Positions 45,816-53,933 of a stretch of DNA of 54,273 nucleotides are shown here, in pieces. How positions within the stretch are numbered: the stretch's first letter is position 1; every line of letters starts with the position of its first letter. Location of the stretch: contig CAIPPO010000202.1 in NCBI GenBank assembly GCA_903866915.1, positions 1 through 54,273 on the forward strand, in the 5' to 3' direction. Source of the stretch: an uncultured Mucilaginibacter sp. (GTDB lineage: Bacteria > Bacteroidota > Bacteroidia > Sphingobacteriales > Sphingobacteriaceae). The notes under the pieces are model-generated. The model did no database searches and was not told the origin of the DNA. It saw only the letters and a program-made list of their open reading frames with translations. The position numbers and the translations under genes were made by a program.

Positions 45816-45846
45816 ATACCGGATTTGTTCAATCCAGTATTTTTTT
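45816..45846 (+). terminator. Stem-loop terminator after the barrel gene, usable in both directions
   Basis: ATACCGGATT (45816-45825) and AATCCAGTAT (45831-45840) form a 10-bp stem with one mismatch and a five-base loop. It is followed by seven T on the plus strand and preceded by a run of A, so it could also stop transcripts from the right. Confidence 0.75.
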
Positions 45847-45948
45847 ACCCCTTACGATCACTACAGCGATGATCAAGATGATCGGCGTAAGGGTAATTAC
45901 AGTTCCTACAATTGCCATCGGGTCCATGCTGCTTAGTTTTAGTTTCAT
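45829..45948 (-). CDS. Predicted small membrane protein, 39 residues
   Basis: The minus-strand ATG at 45948 opens a 39-codon frame beginning MKLKLSSMDPMAIVG, continuing through a hydrophobic stretch TVITLTPIILIIAVVIV (about 16-32) and ending in RGKKILD before TGA. The layout (short polar N-end, one transmembrane helix, basic C-end) is that of a real single-pass microprotein. It is too short for usual gene finders. Its stop lies in the loop of the terminator at 45816-45846. No conserved family is recognised. Confidence 0.45.
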   Translation of the reverse strand: MKLKLSSMDPMAIVGTVITLTPIILIIAVVIVRGKKILD

Positions 45949-46183
45949 TTATATCGCAGCAATAAGCGTACCTTTTTTTTAAAAGCTTATAAAACAGCCG
46001 ATAATCGCTATTATTCAAAGTGTTTGCGGCCACAAACGGGATTTGATGGGGATTATGTTCTACGTATAGACAATTTCGGGGAAGCTGCTCTGTTAAGGCC
46101 AATCAACGGCCCGCCTGCTGGCGGTACTGTTCACCGTTAAATTACCCTGTTTTACCGAGAAATAGTTTAGGCTTCCCCAAAAC

Positions 46184-46217
46184 TTTGCTGGCAATATTTA
46201 AATACCCATTAGATTTG
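46184..46217 (+). promoter_or_regulatory. Bacteroidota-type promoter of the SDR gene
   Basis: TTTG (46184-46187), a 22-base spacer and TAGATTTG (46210-46217) match the -33/-7 consensus. Transcription would start around 46224, 17 bases before the ATG. It has the same geometry as the promoter at 9261-9295. Confidence 0.6.
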
Positions 46218-46240
46218 TATTGTCAAAACACCAGTTGTAA

Positions 46241-46945
46241 ATGAAAAATGTATTGATCACTGCTTCAACCAAAGGAATAGGCCGCGCTATCGCTATAGCT
46301 TTTGCAAAAGAAGGCGTAAACCTGGCAATATGCTCACGGAGCGCAGCCGAACTTCAAAGCTTCAAGCAGGAATTACTGGCAATAGATCCTGCTATCAAGG
46401 TTGTGATTGAAGCTATTGATGGCAGCGATAAAGTTCAACTACTGGAGTTCGCGAAAAATGCCGAAAAGGAACTTGGTTTCATTGATACTGTTGTAAACAA
46501 CCTGGGCATGTTTGACCCGGTAAGTATTTTGGACGAAACAGACGATGCCTTTGACAGGCAATTGCAAACTAACCTGATGCCTGCCTATCATTTGTATAAA
46601 TTCTTTGGCAAAAAAATGCAGGAGGAACGGACGGGGCATTTTTTTACCATCTGTTCGGTAGCTGCATTAGAGCCGATAGCCGGAGCCGGTACCTATAGTA
46701 TAACAAAGATTGCGTTGCTGGGACTTACCAGGGTAATGAAGCTTGAAATGCAGGCACATGATGTAAAAGTGACGGCCGTTATACCTGGGTCAACGCTTAC
46801 GAATTCGTGGGAGGGTACTACAATAAGTCCGGATAAGTTTGTATTGCCCGAAGACGTAGCCTCGGCTATAATAAATATTCGTAAGATGAGCGTTGGCGCT
46901 AACGTCGACGAAATTATTATCAGACCCGTAGGGGGGCAAGTTTGA
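46241..46945 (+). CDS. Short-chain dehydrogenase/reductase
   Basis: A 234-residue Rossmann-fold oxidoreductase. The cofactor loop is TASTKGIGRA (7-16), NNLG (86-89) is the NNAG-like motif, and the catalytic triad is S139, Y152 and K156 (YSITK). It lacks a signal peptide. The PG motif (VIPGSTLT) after strand 6 is typical. The substrate is not known; the closest functional group is the 3-oxoacyl-ACP reductase-like SDRs. It precedes the PspC-like gene by 56 bases. Confidence 0.9.
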   Translation: MKNVLITASTKGIGRAIAIAFAKEGVNLAICSRSAAELQSFKQELLAIDPAIKVVIEAIDGSDKVQLLEFAKNAEKELGFIDTVVNNLGMFDPVSILDETDDAFDRQLQTNLMPAYHLYKFFGKKMQEERTGHFFTICSVAALEPIAGAGTYSITKIALLGLTRVMKLEMQAHDVKVTAVIPGSTLTNSWEGTTISPDKFVLPEDVASAIINIRKMSVGANVDEIIIRPVGGQV

Positions 46946-47001
46946 GGCTAGATGATGGTTAATTATAAGTTTTAGGTTTAAGAAAATAGAAAAAAAAGAA
47001 T

Positions 47002-47619
47002 ATGGAAAAGCGATTATATAGAAACGAATACCGGAAGAAACTAGCCGGTGTTTGTGCAGGCCTCTCGGAATATATGAGCATCGATGTGGCTTTTGTGCGC
47101 CTGTTTTTTGTTCTGGCGTGTGTATTACATGGCGGCGGCTTGCTTATTTACATTGTTTTATGGATAGCGCTGCCAAAAAAACCGTTCCCCTATGTCGATC
47201 CAACCGTTGATTATACGGTTCCGCCACCAAATGCGGATGCAGGATCTACTGGTAACTGGGCCCCTTCAAACTTTGGTAGCCCTACCTTCCAGGCCGGGCA
47301 GTTTGGAGCAAGTCAGGGGATTGATCAAACTTTTGGTACGAAGCCGGGGGGAGCATCGCTGACGGCCATCATCATTGGCGTGGTACTGATACTGATCGGT
47401 GGTTCGATCTTGTTGAATAACCTGAATATTATCCCCGATTGGGATATCGAACATTTATGGCCGCTGATACCAATCACAGTGGGACTTATCCTGATGCTGT
47501 CTGGTAGCTGGAAAAAAAACATCCCAGAGCCGCAATGGCAGCAAGCCGCCGGGGCTAAGCCCGAAGAACCGGCCGAAAATACTTCCCCGAAAGAGGATAG
47601 TGAAGAACCTAAAGCTTAA
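47002..47619 (+). CDS. PspC domain membrane protein with LiaF-like TM region
   Basis: A 205-residue protein. The PspC domain is at residues 1-60 (EKRLYRNEYRKKLAGVCAGLSEYMSIDVAFVRLFFVLAC..., with one helix at 31-56). A Gly/Pro/Ser-rich linker is followed by two more helices (about 115-135, 143-165), similar to the LiaI/LiaF TM region (DUF5668), and a Pro/Glu-rich tail. PspC-type proteins sense envelope stress. It is 21 bases before a second LiaF-like gene, which suggests a joint stress-response unit. Confidence 0.88.
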   Translation: MEKRLYRNEYRKKLAGVCAGLSEYMSIDVAFVRLFFVLACVLHGGGLLIYIVLWIALPKKPFPYVDPTVDYTVPPPNADAGSTGNWAPSNFGSPTFQAGQFGASQGIDQTFGTKPGGASLTAIIIGVVLILIGGSILLNNLNIIPDWDIEHLWPLIPITVGLILMLSGSWKKNIPEPQWQQAAGAKPEEPAENTSPKEDSEEPKA

Positions 47620-47640
47620 TAATTATAAAATAGAAAGATC

Positions 47641-48615
47641 ATGAAAAACGATAAATTGGTACCAGGCATGATCCTGGTGATTATTGGAGCCATATTCCTG
47701 CTCTATAATTTCGGCTACCTCGATTTCCATTGGGAGAACTTTGCTACACTCTGGCCGCTGTTCATTGTGATGGTAGGTGTAAACCTCTTGCTTGCGCACA
47801 ATAACTCGGCCTGGGCTTCCATTCTCAAAATATCAGTGGTAGTGGGCGGTTTCGCTCTAATACTGTTCGTTAATTTTGATGGGCATGTGCGCTGGTGGCC
47901 ACATTCAAGCTATTCTTTCAATTCTGATTCCGACGACGAAAACGATGATGACAGCGCTAATAATCATGCAAAAATTACAAACGTTTCTGGCAAGGGTGAG
48001 TTTAACGAACCCTATAAAGCAGGTATAAAAATTGCCCGGATCAATATCAGTGGCGGGGCAGCTACTTACAGGCTTGCGGATACTACCAGCCAGCTATTTA
48101 AAGCTGACACCCGCGATTTTAAGGGCCAGTACGAATTTCTTACCCGCCAGGAAGATTCAGTTTATGTGATGGATTTCAAGATGAAAAACAATCATATCAG
48201 CAGCTGGGGTAATAATAATAATTCGAACAGTGTGTATATGAGCCTGAATACCCGCCCTGAATGGGAAATGACCATCAACGCAGGGGCTACAGACTTGAAT
48301 TTCGACCTTTCAAAATACAAGATCCGTTCGGTAGAGTTGAATGGCGGAGCTGGTAGTTTTGTTTTGAAGACTGGCGAGCCACTGACAACTACCAATGTTG
48401 AAATATCTGCCGGCGCAGCCGATGTTACCGTAAACATTCCGAAAGATGCTGCCTGCCAGATTGAATCTGATACCGGTTTGTCATCAAATACCTTCGATGG
48501 CTTCACTAAAAACGACGACGGGCATTACGAAACTGCCGGTTTCGATGCGGCAAAGAATAAATTGTATATCCATATCAGCGGTGCCGTTTCTGATTTTAAG
48601 GTACATAAGTATTGA
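47641..48615 (+). CDS. LiaF-like protein: TM region plus C-terminal toast-rack/DUF4097-like beta domain
   Basis: A 324-residue protein with three to four N-terminal helices (residues 5-80; KLVPGMILVIIGAIFLLYNFG, an LiaI-LiaF-like TM region), an acidic Asp/Asn-rich linker (about 98-112), and a large beta-helical domain (about 115-324; INAGATDLNFDLSKYKIRSV, NVEISAGAADVTVNIP) like LiaF C-terminal and DUF4097 adhesin-type domains. It follows the PspC gene by 21 bases. A role in envelope-stress signalling is inferred from the family. Confidence 0.85.
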   Translation: MKNDKLVPGMILVIIGAIFLLYNFGYLDFHWENFATLWPLFIVMVGVNLLLAHNNSAWASILKISVVVGGFALILFVNFDGHVRWWPHSSYSFNSDSDDENDDDSANNHAKITNVSGKGEFNEPYKAGIKIARINISGGAATYRLADTTSQLFKADTRDFKGQYEFLTRQEDSVYVMDFKMKNNHISSWGNNNNSNSVYMSLNTRPEWEMTINAGATDLNFDLSKYKIRSVELNGGAGSFVLKTGEPLTTTNVEISAGAADVTVNIPKDAACQIESDTGLSSNTFDGFTKNDDGHYETAGFDAAKNKLYIHISGAVSDFKVHKY

Positions 48616-48631
48616 GAATATAGTTGAAACG

Positions 48632-48735
48632 TTTTAATGTTGGAACGTTCAAGGTTTTAATGTCGAACAATGAATATTAAATGTCGAATAGCGATTGATT
48701 CGTTGGCATTTGATATTCATTGTTCGATATTTACG
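48632..48735. repeat. 7-bp periodic array with inverted arms, NNNNGAA type, second locus
   Basis: GTTGGAA and CGTTCAA (48639-48652), then TGTCGAA, CAATGAA, TATTAAA, TGTCGAA (48661-48688) run end to end. The right arm ATTTGAT, ATTCATT, GTTCGAT (48708-48728) is complementary; TCGAACAATGAATAT can pair perfectly with its partner. It is related to the locus at 200-286. An ATT-TTG start at 48720 for the next gene would lie inside it and is therefore not used. Confidence 0.7.
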
Positions 48736-48740
48736 CAATT

Positions 48741-49346
48741 ATGAGTGAATACTTTCTCGTTATCAAGGGTAAGCCCGCCGGGCCGTTTAACATCGATGAG
48801 TTAAAAAACATGCGGTTAAAACCCGATGATTTCCTGAAGACTTCGGCAATGTCCGATTTTAAGGAAGCCCATGAAATTGCCGAACTGCGATCTTTATTCA
48901 ATTTTCAGCAAAGAACAACCGCCCCTCAGTATTTTGCCGGGCTCGATCAGCGGCTGGCGGCCGCTCTGCTTGATCTGCTGATAGTTTCAGGGATATATAT
49001 CCTTCCGGCTTTTGTAGCCGTTATGCTGATCGACGATCATGAAATCCGGATCGGAATAGCAGTCAGCTTGTTATTGCTTATCCCTCTTTCTAATTTTATC
49101 TACCATGTGGTTTGGGAAGGCTCGGCTAAGCAAGCTACCTATGGTAAGCAGATACTCGGTATAAAAGTGTGCGATATCAATGGTCTTCCGATTGGGCCAG
49201 GCCAGGCATTTGGCCGAAATTCAGCAAAGCTATTTTCTGTTTTATCCCTGGGTATCGGGTTATTAGTATGCTTTTTTAATCGGAAACAACAAACTCTTCA
49301 TGATATTATAGCAGGAACACTGGTAGTAAAGGAGCGATTGTTTTAA
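48741..49346 (+). CDS. RDD family membrane protein with N-terminal GYF_2 domain
   Basis: A 201-residue protein from the ATG at 48741; an upstream TTG (48720) would use repeat DNA as code. The N-terminal GYF_2-like domain (residues 1-50: YFLVIKGKPAGPFNIDELKNMRLKPDDFLK) binds proline-rich or peptide partners. The RDD part starts at AGLDQRLAAALLDLLIV (about 66) and has three transmembrane helices with the usual KQATYGKQILGIKV and QTLHDIIAGTLVV motifs. RDD proteins are often transport- or stress-related, without a settled function. Confidence 0.88.
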   Translation: MSEYFLVIKGKPAGPFNIDELKNMRLKPDDFLKTSAMSDFKEAHEIAELRSLFNFQQRTTAPQYFAGLDQRLAAALLDLLIVSGIYILPAFVAVMLIDDHEIRIGIAVSLLLLIPLSNFIYHVVWEGSAKQATYGKQILGIKVCDINGLPIGPGQAFGRNSAKLFSVLSLGIGLLVCFFNRKQQTLHDIIAGTLVVKERLF

Positions 49347-49389
49347 GGTTGGAGTGTTTAAATGTTGCTAAACTTATCTGATTAAAGAT

Positions 49390-49851
49390 TTAAATAGCCT
49401 TAATTTCTTCAAAATAAGCATATACCTCATCAAATATTTCCCGGTCCTTGCCTTTGATCCAGCGCTGACGGAGCACTACTTCCGATCCATATTCGGTTTC
49501 GTGTTTCAATTTGATGATGATACGGGACGAGTTGCGGCCTATCTCGTGATCCAGGTCTTTGATATAACTCCATTCGATCACAATATTGCGGGTATAATCA
49601 ATAATTCCCTGTTCATTAAGCTCAAGCGCAATTTTGCGCTGTAAAGCCGGTGCCAATCTTTTAATCAAAACAAAGCCCAGCAATCCAAGGAAAACCAGGT
49701 CGGCAAAAACAATAAGGCCGACTGCCAGATTATTATGCACCAATAGAGCATCGCGCAGGTTAACGTAGGTGATGCCGCAAAAAACAAGCGGCAATGCAAT
49801 CCCCAGTAGGGCAGAAGCAAGGCTATAGGGGTAGCGGATGGGGGTGGGCAT
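49390..49851 (-). CDS. Two-helix membrane protein, STM3941-like
   Basis: About 153 residues from the ATG at 49851 (MPTPIRYPYSLASALLGIALPLVFCG...); an in-frame ATG at 49932 would add 27 residues of uncertain quality. Two transmembrane helices (about 9-30 and 43-63) are followed by a cytosolic PH-like beta domain (ALELNEQGIIDYTRNIVIEWSYIKDLD, IIIKLKHETEYG). This is the layout of the STM3941 group, of unknown function. It converges with the RDD gene. Confidence 0.7.
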   Translation of the reverse strand: MPTPIRYPYSLASALLGIALPLVFCGITYVNLRDALLVHNNLAVGLIVFADLVFLGLLGFVLIKRLAPALQRKIALELNEQGIIDYTRNIVIEWSYIKDLDHEIGRNSSRIIIKLKHETEYGSEVVLRQRWIKGKDREIFDEVYAYFEEIKAI

Positions 49852-49980
49852 GGGTATTTTGTCTGCTCTAAAATAGTTAATAATTCTTTGCTTCCAATTT
49901 TTACCTGTTTTTGCAGGATAGATAAAAATCAATTTTGAGTAGTGTAATTATTTTGAAAAAACATACGGTAATTGAAACGC

Positions 49981-50131
49981 ATGAATAATTGGAAGATACA
50001 ACTGAGGCTTGCCGCCCTGCGTTTTGGGCCTTGTTATAGAAAGGGCTGCATAGCTTCAGGATGAATTAATAGCTAATTGGGAGCGGGTGAAACAACTGGA
50101 AACGCTAAGGACGATACCGCCGCTAGTTTAG
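49981..50131 (+). pseudogene. Possible remnant of a small frameshifted gene
   Basis: An ATG at 49981 opens MNNWKIQLRLAALRFG..., stopping after 27 codons. In the next frame the sequence continues QDELIANWERVKQLETLRTI to a TAG at 50129. Joining the two frames with one base shift gives a plausible roughly 50-residue helical protein. The reading is speculative. The remaining gap (49933-50254) shows only a palindrome and the ispG promoter. Confidence 0.25.
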
Positions 50132-50161
50132 TCAAAGTAATCGCAAATTAATAACATCCCT

Positions 50162-50178
50162 CCCTGATAGCTATCTGG
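50162..50178. repeat. Imperfect palindrome with GATAGCTATC core
   Basis: CCCTGATAGCTATCTGG shares its 10-bp core with the perfect palindrome at 10391-10406. It lies about 70 bp upstream of the ispG -7 box. Confidence 0.45.
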
Positions 50179-50231
50179 ACAACTTTACAACATTCCAACA
50201 AATCCTTTCATCCAACTTTCCCGTAAATCAG

Positions 50232-50239
50232 TAATTTTG
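50232..50239 (+). promoter_or_regulatory. -7 box of ispG
   Basis: TAATTTTG fits TAnnTTTG perfectly and ends 15 bases before the ispG ATG, so the leader would be about 9 bases. The -33 region (CTTTCA near 50205) is weak. Confidence 0.5.
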
Positions 50240-50254
50240 TAAAAAAATTAACCT

Positions 50255-52252
50255 ATGGATGCCGGAGCTATCAAAGCACTGCAAGGACGTTACTGTAATT
50301 CGTTGACCCAATACTTGCGTTTTGTGACACGCGAGGTGCATATAGGCGACGTGCCCCTGGGCGGCAATAACCCCATCCGCATCCAAAGCATGACTACTAC
50401 CGATACCATGAATACCATGGGTACCGTGGAGCAGTCGATCCGCATGATCGAGGCTGGCTGTGAATATGTGCGTATTACTGCGCCCAGTATTAAAGAGGCG
50501 CAGAACCTGGCCGAAATAAAAAAGCAATTACGTAGTCGCGGGTATACCACGCCTTTGGTGGCTGATATCCACTTTACGCCCAATGCCGCTGAAGTAGCAG
50601 CACGCATTGTTGAAAAAGTACGTGTTAACCCCGGCAATTACGCCGATAAAAAGAAATTCGATCAGATAGCTTATACGGATTCCGAGTACCAGGCCGAACT
50701 GGAACGCATCTACCAGAAATTTTCGCCGCTGGTTAAGGTTTGTAAAGAATATGGCACAGCCATGCGCATCGGCACCAACCATGGCTCATTGAGCGACCGA
50801 ATCATGAGCCGCTATGGCGATACACCCCAGGGCATGGTAGAGTCGGCGATGGAGTTTATGCGCATCTGCGAAATGCTCAATTACCACGAGCTGGTGATCT
50901 CGATGAAATCGAGCAACCCGCAAGTGATGGTACAGGCATACCGTTTGCTTGTAGAAACTATGGTTGCCGAAGGGATGAATTACCCATTACATCTTGGCGT
51001 AACCGAAGCCGGCGACGGTGAGGACGGTCGTATCAAATCGGCTGTTGGAATCGGTACTTTACTGGAAGATGGCCTCGGGGATACCGTGCGCGTTTCTCTT
51101 ACCGAAGAACCCGAAGCAGAAGCGCCGGTGGCTATTGCTCTGGTACAACGATATGTGGAAAGGGCGAAAGGCGAACATACTGGAAATGAAAATAACCTCT
51201 CACCTTTAGCCTTTAACCTTTCACCTATCCACGACCCCTATTCTTATAAGAAACGCGACACTTACGAGGCCAACACTTTCATTGGGGGGCACATGGTGCC
51301 ACGGGTGGTGGTAGATCTGTCGCATGCCAACCTGAAGGATCCGGCAGTACTGAATGATGCCGGTTATATTTACGCGCCATTGCTGGATAAATATTCGATG
51401 GGAGAGCAGTCGGTTGATTTTGTGTACCTGGCCGATCAGTTACCCTCTTTTAATTTTCCAGGCAATTTGAAGCAATTGTATAATTATGCCACATGGCAGA
51501 AGCTGATCATTAAAACCAATTGCCACCCGGTTTTCAGCCTGCAGGAATATATTGCTGATGTCGACCGCTCTTCTGCATTGAACCTGGTCAAAATAAAAAA
51601 TGCCGACCTGGCTTCCGATGCTTTTGGTTTGATCCCCATGGATAAAAGCCTTGTTTTTGTATTGGAGACGGACGAATTGCACGGCATGGCCGATCAGCGT
51701 GCATTTTTTTTTCAATTGGAAGAATTAGGCCTGGATATGCCAGTTATTATAAGAAGATCGTACCAATTTCAGACTCAGAGCTCCGGACTAAATACTCAGG
51801 GCTTACAACTTCACGCTTCCACCGACCTTGGTGCCCTTCTCATCGATGGCTTCGGCGATGGTATCTGGATAGATGCGCCGGGAATTGATACTAAAATAAT
51901 AACCTCTACCGCATTTGGTATCTTACAAGCCACCCGCTCGCGCATATCCAAAACCGAATATATATCCTGCCCCAGCTGTGGTCGAACGCTTTTCGACCTG
52001 ATGGTTACTACGCAAATGATACGCAGCAGAACCAGTCACCTCAAAGGTTTGAAAATAGGTATCATGGGCTGCATCGTTAATGGTCCCGGTGAAATGGCCG
52101 ATGCCGATTATGGCTATGTAGGTTCGGGAACCGACAAAGTGACACTATATCGTGGTAAAGAAGCGGTAAAGAAAAATATCACCTCATTAAATGCACTCGA
52201 CGAACTTATTAATATCATTCGTGAGGATGGGAATTGGATAGAGCCGGCTTAA
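50255..52252 (+). CDS. ispG: 4-hydroxy-3-methylbut-2-enyl diphosphate synthase, long (three-domain) type
   Basis: A 665-residue iron-sulfur enzyme of the MEP isoprenoid pathway that converts MEcPP to HMBPP. The N-terminal TIM barrel is clear (REVHIGDVPLGGNNPIRIQSMTTTDT, VADIHFTPNAA, ISMKSSNPQ, LHLGVTEAGDGEDGRIKSAVGIGTLLEDGLGDTVRVSLTEEP). A middle A* domain (about 310-540), present in Bacteroidota and plants, is followed by the reductase-like domain with the [4Fe-4S] ligands C572, C575 (CPSC) and C606 and the acid E613 in GCIVNGPGE. Two stretches (about 314-326 and 506-522) are coded by 7-bp periodic DNA and look like insertions. The stop touches the stop of the convergent gene. Confidence 0.95.
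   Translation: MDAGAIKALQGRYCNSLTQYLRFVTREVHIGDVPLGGNNPIRIQSMTTTDTMNTMGTVEQSIRMIEAGCEYVRITAPSIKEAQNLAEIKKQLRSRGYTTPLVADIHFTPNAAEVAARIVEKVRVNPGNYADKKKFDQIAYTDSEYQAELERIYQKFSPLVKVCKEYGTAMRIGTNHGSLSDRIMSRYGDTPQGMVESAMEFMRICEMLNYHELVISMKSSNPQVMVQAYRLLVETMVAEGMNYPLHLGVTEAGDGEDGRIKSAVGIGTLLEDGLGDTVRVSLTEEPEAEAPVAIALVQRYVERAKGEHTGNENNLSPLAFNLSPIHDPYSYKKRDTYEANTFIGGHMVPRVVVDLSHANLKDPAVLNDAGYIYAPLLDKYSMGEQSVDFVYLADQLPSFNFPGNLKQLYNYATWQKLIIKTNCHPVFSLQEYIADVDRSSALNLVKIKNADLASDAFGLIPMDKSLVFVLETDELHGMADQRAFFFQLEELGLDMPVIIRRSYQFQTQSSGLNTQGLQLHASTDLGALLIDGFGDGIWIDAPGIDTKIITSTAFGILQATRSRISKTEYISCPSCGRTLFDLMVTTQMIRSRTSHLKGLKIGIMGCIVNGPGEMADADYGYVGSGTDKVTLYRGKEAVKKNITSLNALDELINIIREDGNWIEPA
51196..51230 (+). 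repeat. Heptamer array inside the ispG reading frame (five units)
   Basis: CCTCTCA, CCTTTAG, CCTTTAA, CCTTTCA and CCTATCC run end to end (35 bp). They encode NLSPLAFNLSPI, in the variable linker before DPYSYKKRDTYEAN. The period of seven is not a multiple of three, so it is not explained by a protein repeat. Confidence 0.6.
51770..51818 (+). repeat. Heptamer array inside the ispG reading frame (seven units)
   Basis: Seven end-to-end heptamers all carry CT at positions 5-6: CAGACTC, AGAGCTC, CGGACTA, AATACTC, then AGGGCTT, ACAACTT, CACGCTT. They encode about QTQSSGLNTQGLQLHA between RRSYQF and the conserved TDLGALLIDGFGDGIW. Confidence 0.6.
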
Positions 52253-52570
52253 TTATTCAAACGGCTTGAACGAAGAAAATAACTGAGTAGCTTCTTGAAC
52301 TGTACCGATCGGTATATAATTGCAAACTTCAGCATACTCACCCCACATTTTCAATACCTCAGGGTTTGAATGCGCGTTTCTGATGGCTTCTTCCGATATC
52401 CATTCAAATACCTCGATAATTGTCCCATCGGTCGCCTCCATCATAATTGATTGGCGGTCCGTCACCAAACCTTCCTTATGCAATCGTGGTAAATGTGTGC
52501 GCATCAAAGATTTCAGCGCGTCGTTCTGGCCCTCTTTAGGCTTGTAGCATGATATGACGATGATTCCCAT
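52253..52570 (-). CDS. Antibiotic biosynthesis monooxygenase (ABM)-like dimeric alpha/beta-barrel protein
   Basis: A 105-residue protein of the ferredoxin-like dimeric alpha/beta-barrel group. Strand-helix order is visible: IIVISCYKPKEGQNDALKSLMRTHLPRLHKEGL, TDRQSIMMEATDGTIIEVFEWISEEAIRNAHSNPEVLKMWGEYAEVCNYIPI. The F-E-W of the central strand and the SNPEV helix resemble ABM/NIPSNAP domains. The enzymatic role, if any, is unknown. Its stop codon directly abuts the ispG stop, and its start faces the heptamer array at 52589-52679. Confidence 0.78.
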   Translation of the reverse strand: MGIIVISCYKPKEGQNDALKSLMRTHLPRLHKEGLVTDRQSIMMEATDGTIIEVFEWISEEAIRNAHSNPEVLKMWGEYAEVCNYIPIGTVQEATQLFSSFKPFE

Positions 52571-52588
52571 TGGTGTTTGGCTTTTAGT

Positions 52589-52679
<91 letters not shown>

Positions 52680-52714
52680 AATTTGGGTTAACCCCAAGTT
52701 AGGTAAATAATTTC

Positions 52715-52849
52715 GCATTTGAAATTTCGCACTCCGGATTCCTTTGCCTCTCATTCCGCATTTGGCATTCCGCACTCCGCACTCTTTTGCCTCTCATTCC
52801 GCATTTGGCATTCCGCACTCCGCATACCTTGTCACTCATTCCGCATTCC
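52715..52849. repeat. 7-bp periodic array, GCATTCC/GCACTCC type, about nineteen units
   Basis: Units such as GCATTTG, GCATTCC, GCACTCC, GCACTCT and TTTGCCT run end to end, with two 8-bp CTCATTCC. A block of 39 bases is present twice without change (52743-52781 and 52786-52824). It follows the CCATAGT array and ends 18 bp before the stop of the MBL gene, filling the gap 52571-52866. Confidence 0.8.
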
Positions 52850-52866
52850 TTATTAAGACCCAAGGC

Positions 52867-53871
52867 TTAGGACATAAAAGGAATCCACCATTCAGAATTA
52901 AGGGGTCCAACAACTTCGGAAGGCTTACCGGGCTCGGGAGCGAAGAGTTTGATGTTGCGTTCTTTGGCATACTGTAACAACAGTTCAATAGGCTCGAACC
53001 AGGCGTGGGTTGAAAGGTTAAATGTGCCCCAGTGGATCGGCATCATCAATGCGCCACGGAGCGCGAGGTGTGCATTGGCTGCGTGATCGGGACCCATATG
53101 AATATCCGCCCAGTTTTTGCCGTAAGCACCAATTTCAAGCATGGTCAGGTCAAATGGACCGAAGGTATCGCCGATCTCTTTAAACCCCGGCCACCATCCG
53201 GAGTCGGCACCAAAAAAGATATTATGTTTTGGTCCACGCAAAACAAAAGAAGCCCACAGTGTTTCGTTGCGGTTGACAATACCTCTGCCCGAAAAATGCC
53301 TTGAAGGCAGGGAGGTCAGCACGATATCGTTAGCGATCAGTGCGCTATCGCCCCAATCCAATTCGGTAATAAAATTAGCGTTGAGTCCGCATTTTTCCAG
53401 GTAAGGCGTTATGCCCAGTGAGCAGAAGAAAGGGGTTTTTTTATCTGCAAAAAATTGCATCGTCGGCTTATCCAGGTGGTCGTAATGATCATGAGAGATC
53501 AGTACAGCATCCAGTTCGGGCAATTGATCCAGGGGCAGTGAAGGCTTGAAAAAACGTTTCGGACCCATAAAAGACAGGAAAGATGCACGGTCGCCCCAAA
53601 CAGGGTCGGTTAAAATACGATGACCATCAATCTCAATCAGCAGGCTCGAATGCCCTATCCAGGTAATCCGTAAGCCACTTGCTGGTGGCTTGCTATAAAG
53701 CGTAATGTCTGTAACAAATGGCCCGAGTGGCTTTTTAGGCACTGTTTCTGCTTTATTACTTAAGTATTCACGAAGGATGGGGATGAAATTTTCAAAACCG
53801 GCCTCTTTGGTAGGGATCGGGTTTTGGTATTTGCCATCCTTCTTTTGGGCACCACTTAAATCCATGTACAA
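52867..53871 (-). CDS. MBL-fold metal-dependent hydrolase, NAPE-PLD/UlaG-like
   Basis: A 334-residue metallo-beta-lactamase-fold protein. The metal motif is ISHDHYDHLDKPTM (about 122-135). LRITWIGHSSLLIEIDGHRILTDPVWGDRASF is the typical start of the NAPE-PLD-like family, and later ligands are in FGADSGWWPGFKEIG and MPIHWGTFNLSTHAWFEP. Vertebrate NAPE-PLD cuts N-acyl-phosphatidylethanolamine; bacterial relatives have varied or unknown phosphodiester or lactone substrates. No signal peptide. It is followed (minus strand) by repeats only. Confidence 0.9.
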   Translation of the reverse strand: MYMDLSGAQKKDGKYQNPIPTKEAGFENFIPILREYLSNKAETVPKKPLGPFVTDITLYSKPPASGLRITWIGHSSLLIEIDGHRILTDPVWGDRASFLSFMGPKRFFKPSLPLDQLPELDAVLISHDHYDHLDKPTMQFFADKKTPFFCSLGITPYLEKCGLNANFITELDWGDSALIANDIVLTSLPSRHFSGRGIVNRNETLWASFVLRGPKHNIFFGADSGWWPGFKEIGDTFGPFDLTMLEIGAYGKNWADIHMGPDHAANAHLALRGALMMPIHWGTFNLSTHAWFEPIELLLQYAKERNIKLFAPEPGKPSEVVGPLNSEWWIPFMS

Positions 53872-53933
53872 GTATCGTTATTATTGTGATACGTCTATCT
53901 AAAGATTTTAGATTGCGAACGGGGGATTTTGTT

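Noticed and set aside
45845..46102. Minus-strand ORF of 85 codons
   Set aside because: Its composition is unlike a protein of this genome and it overlaps the better 39-codon membrane ORF in another frame.
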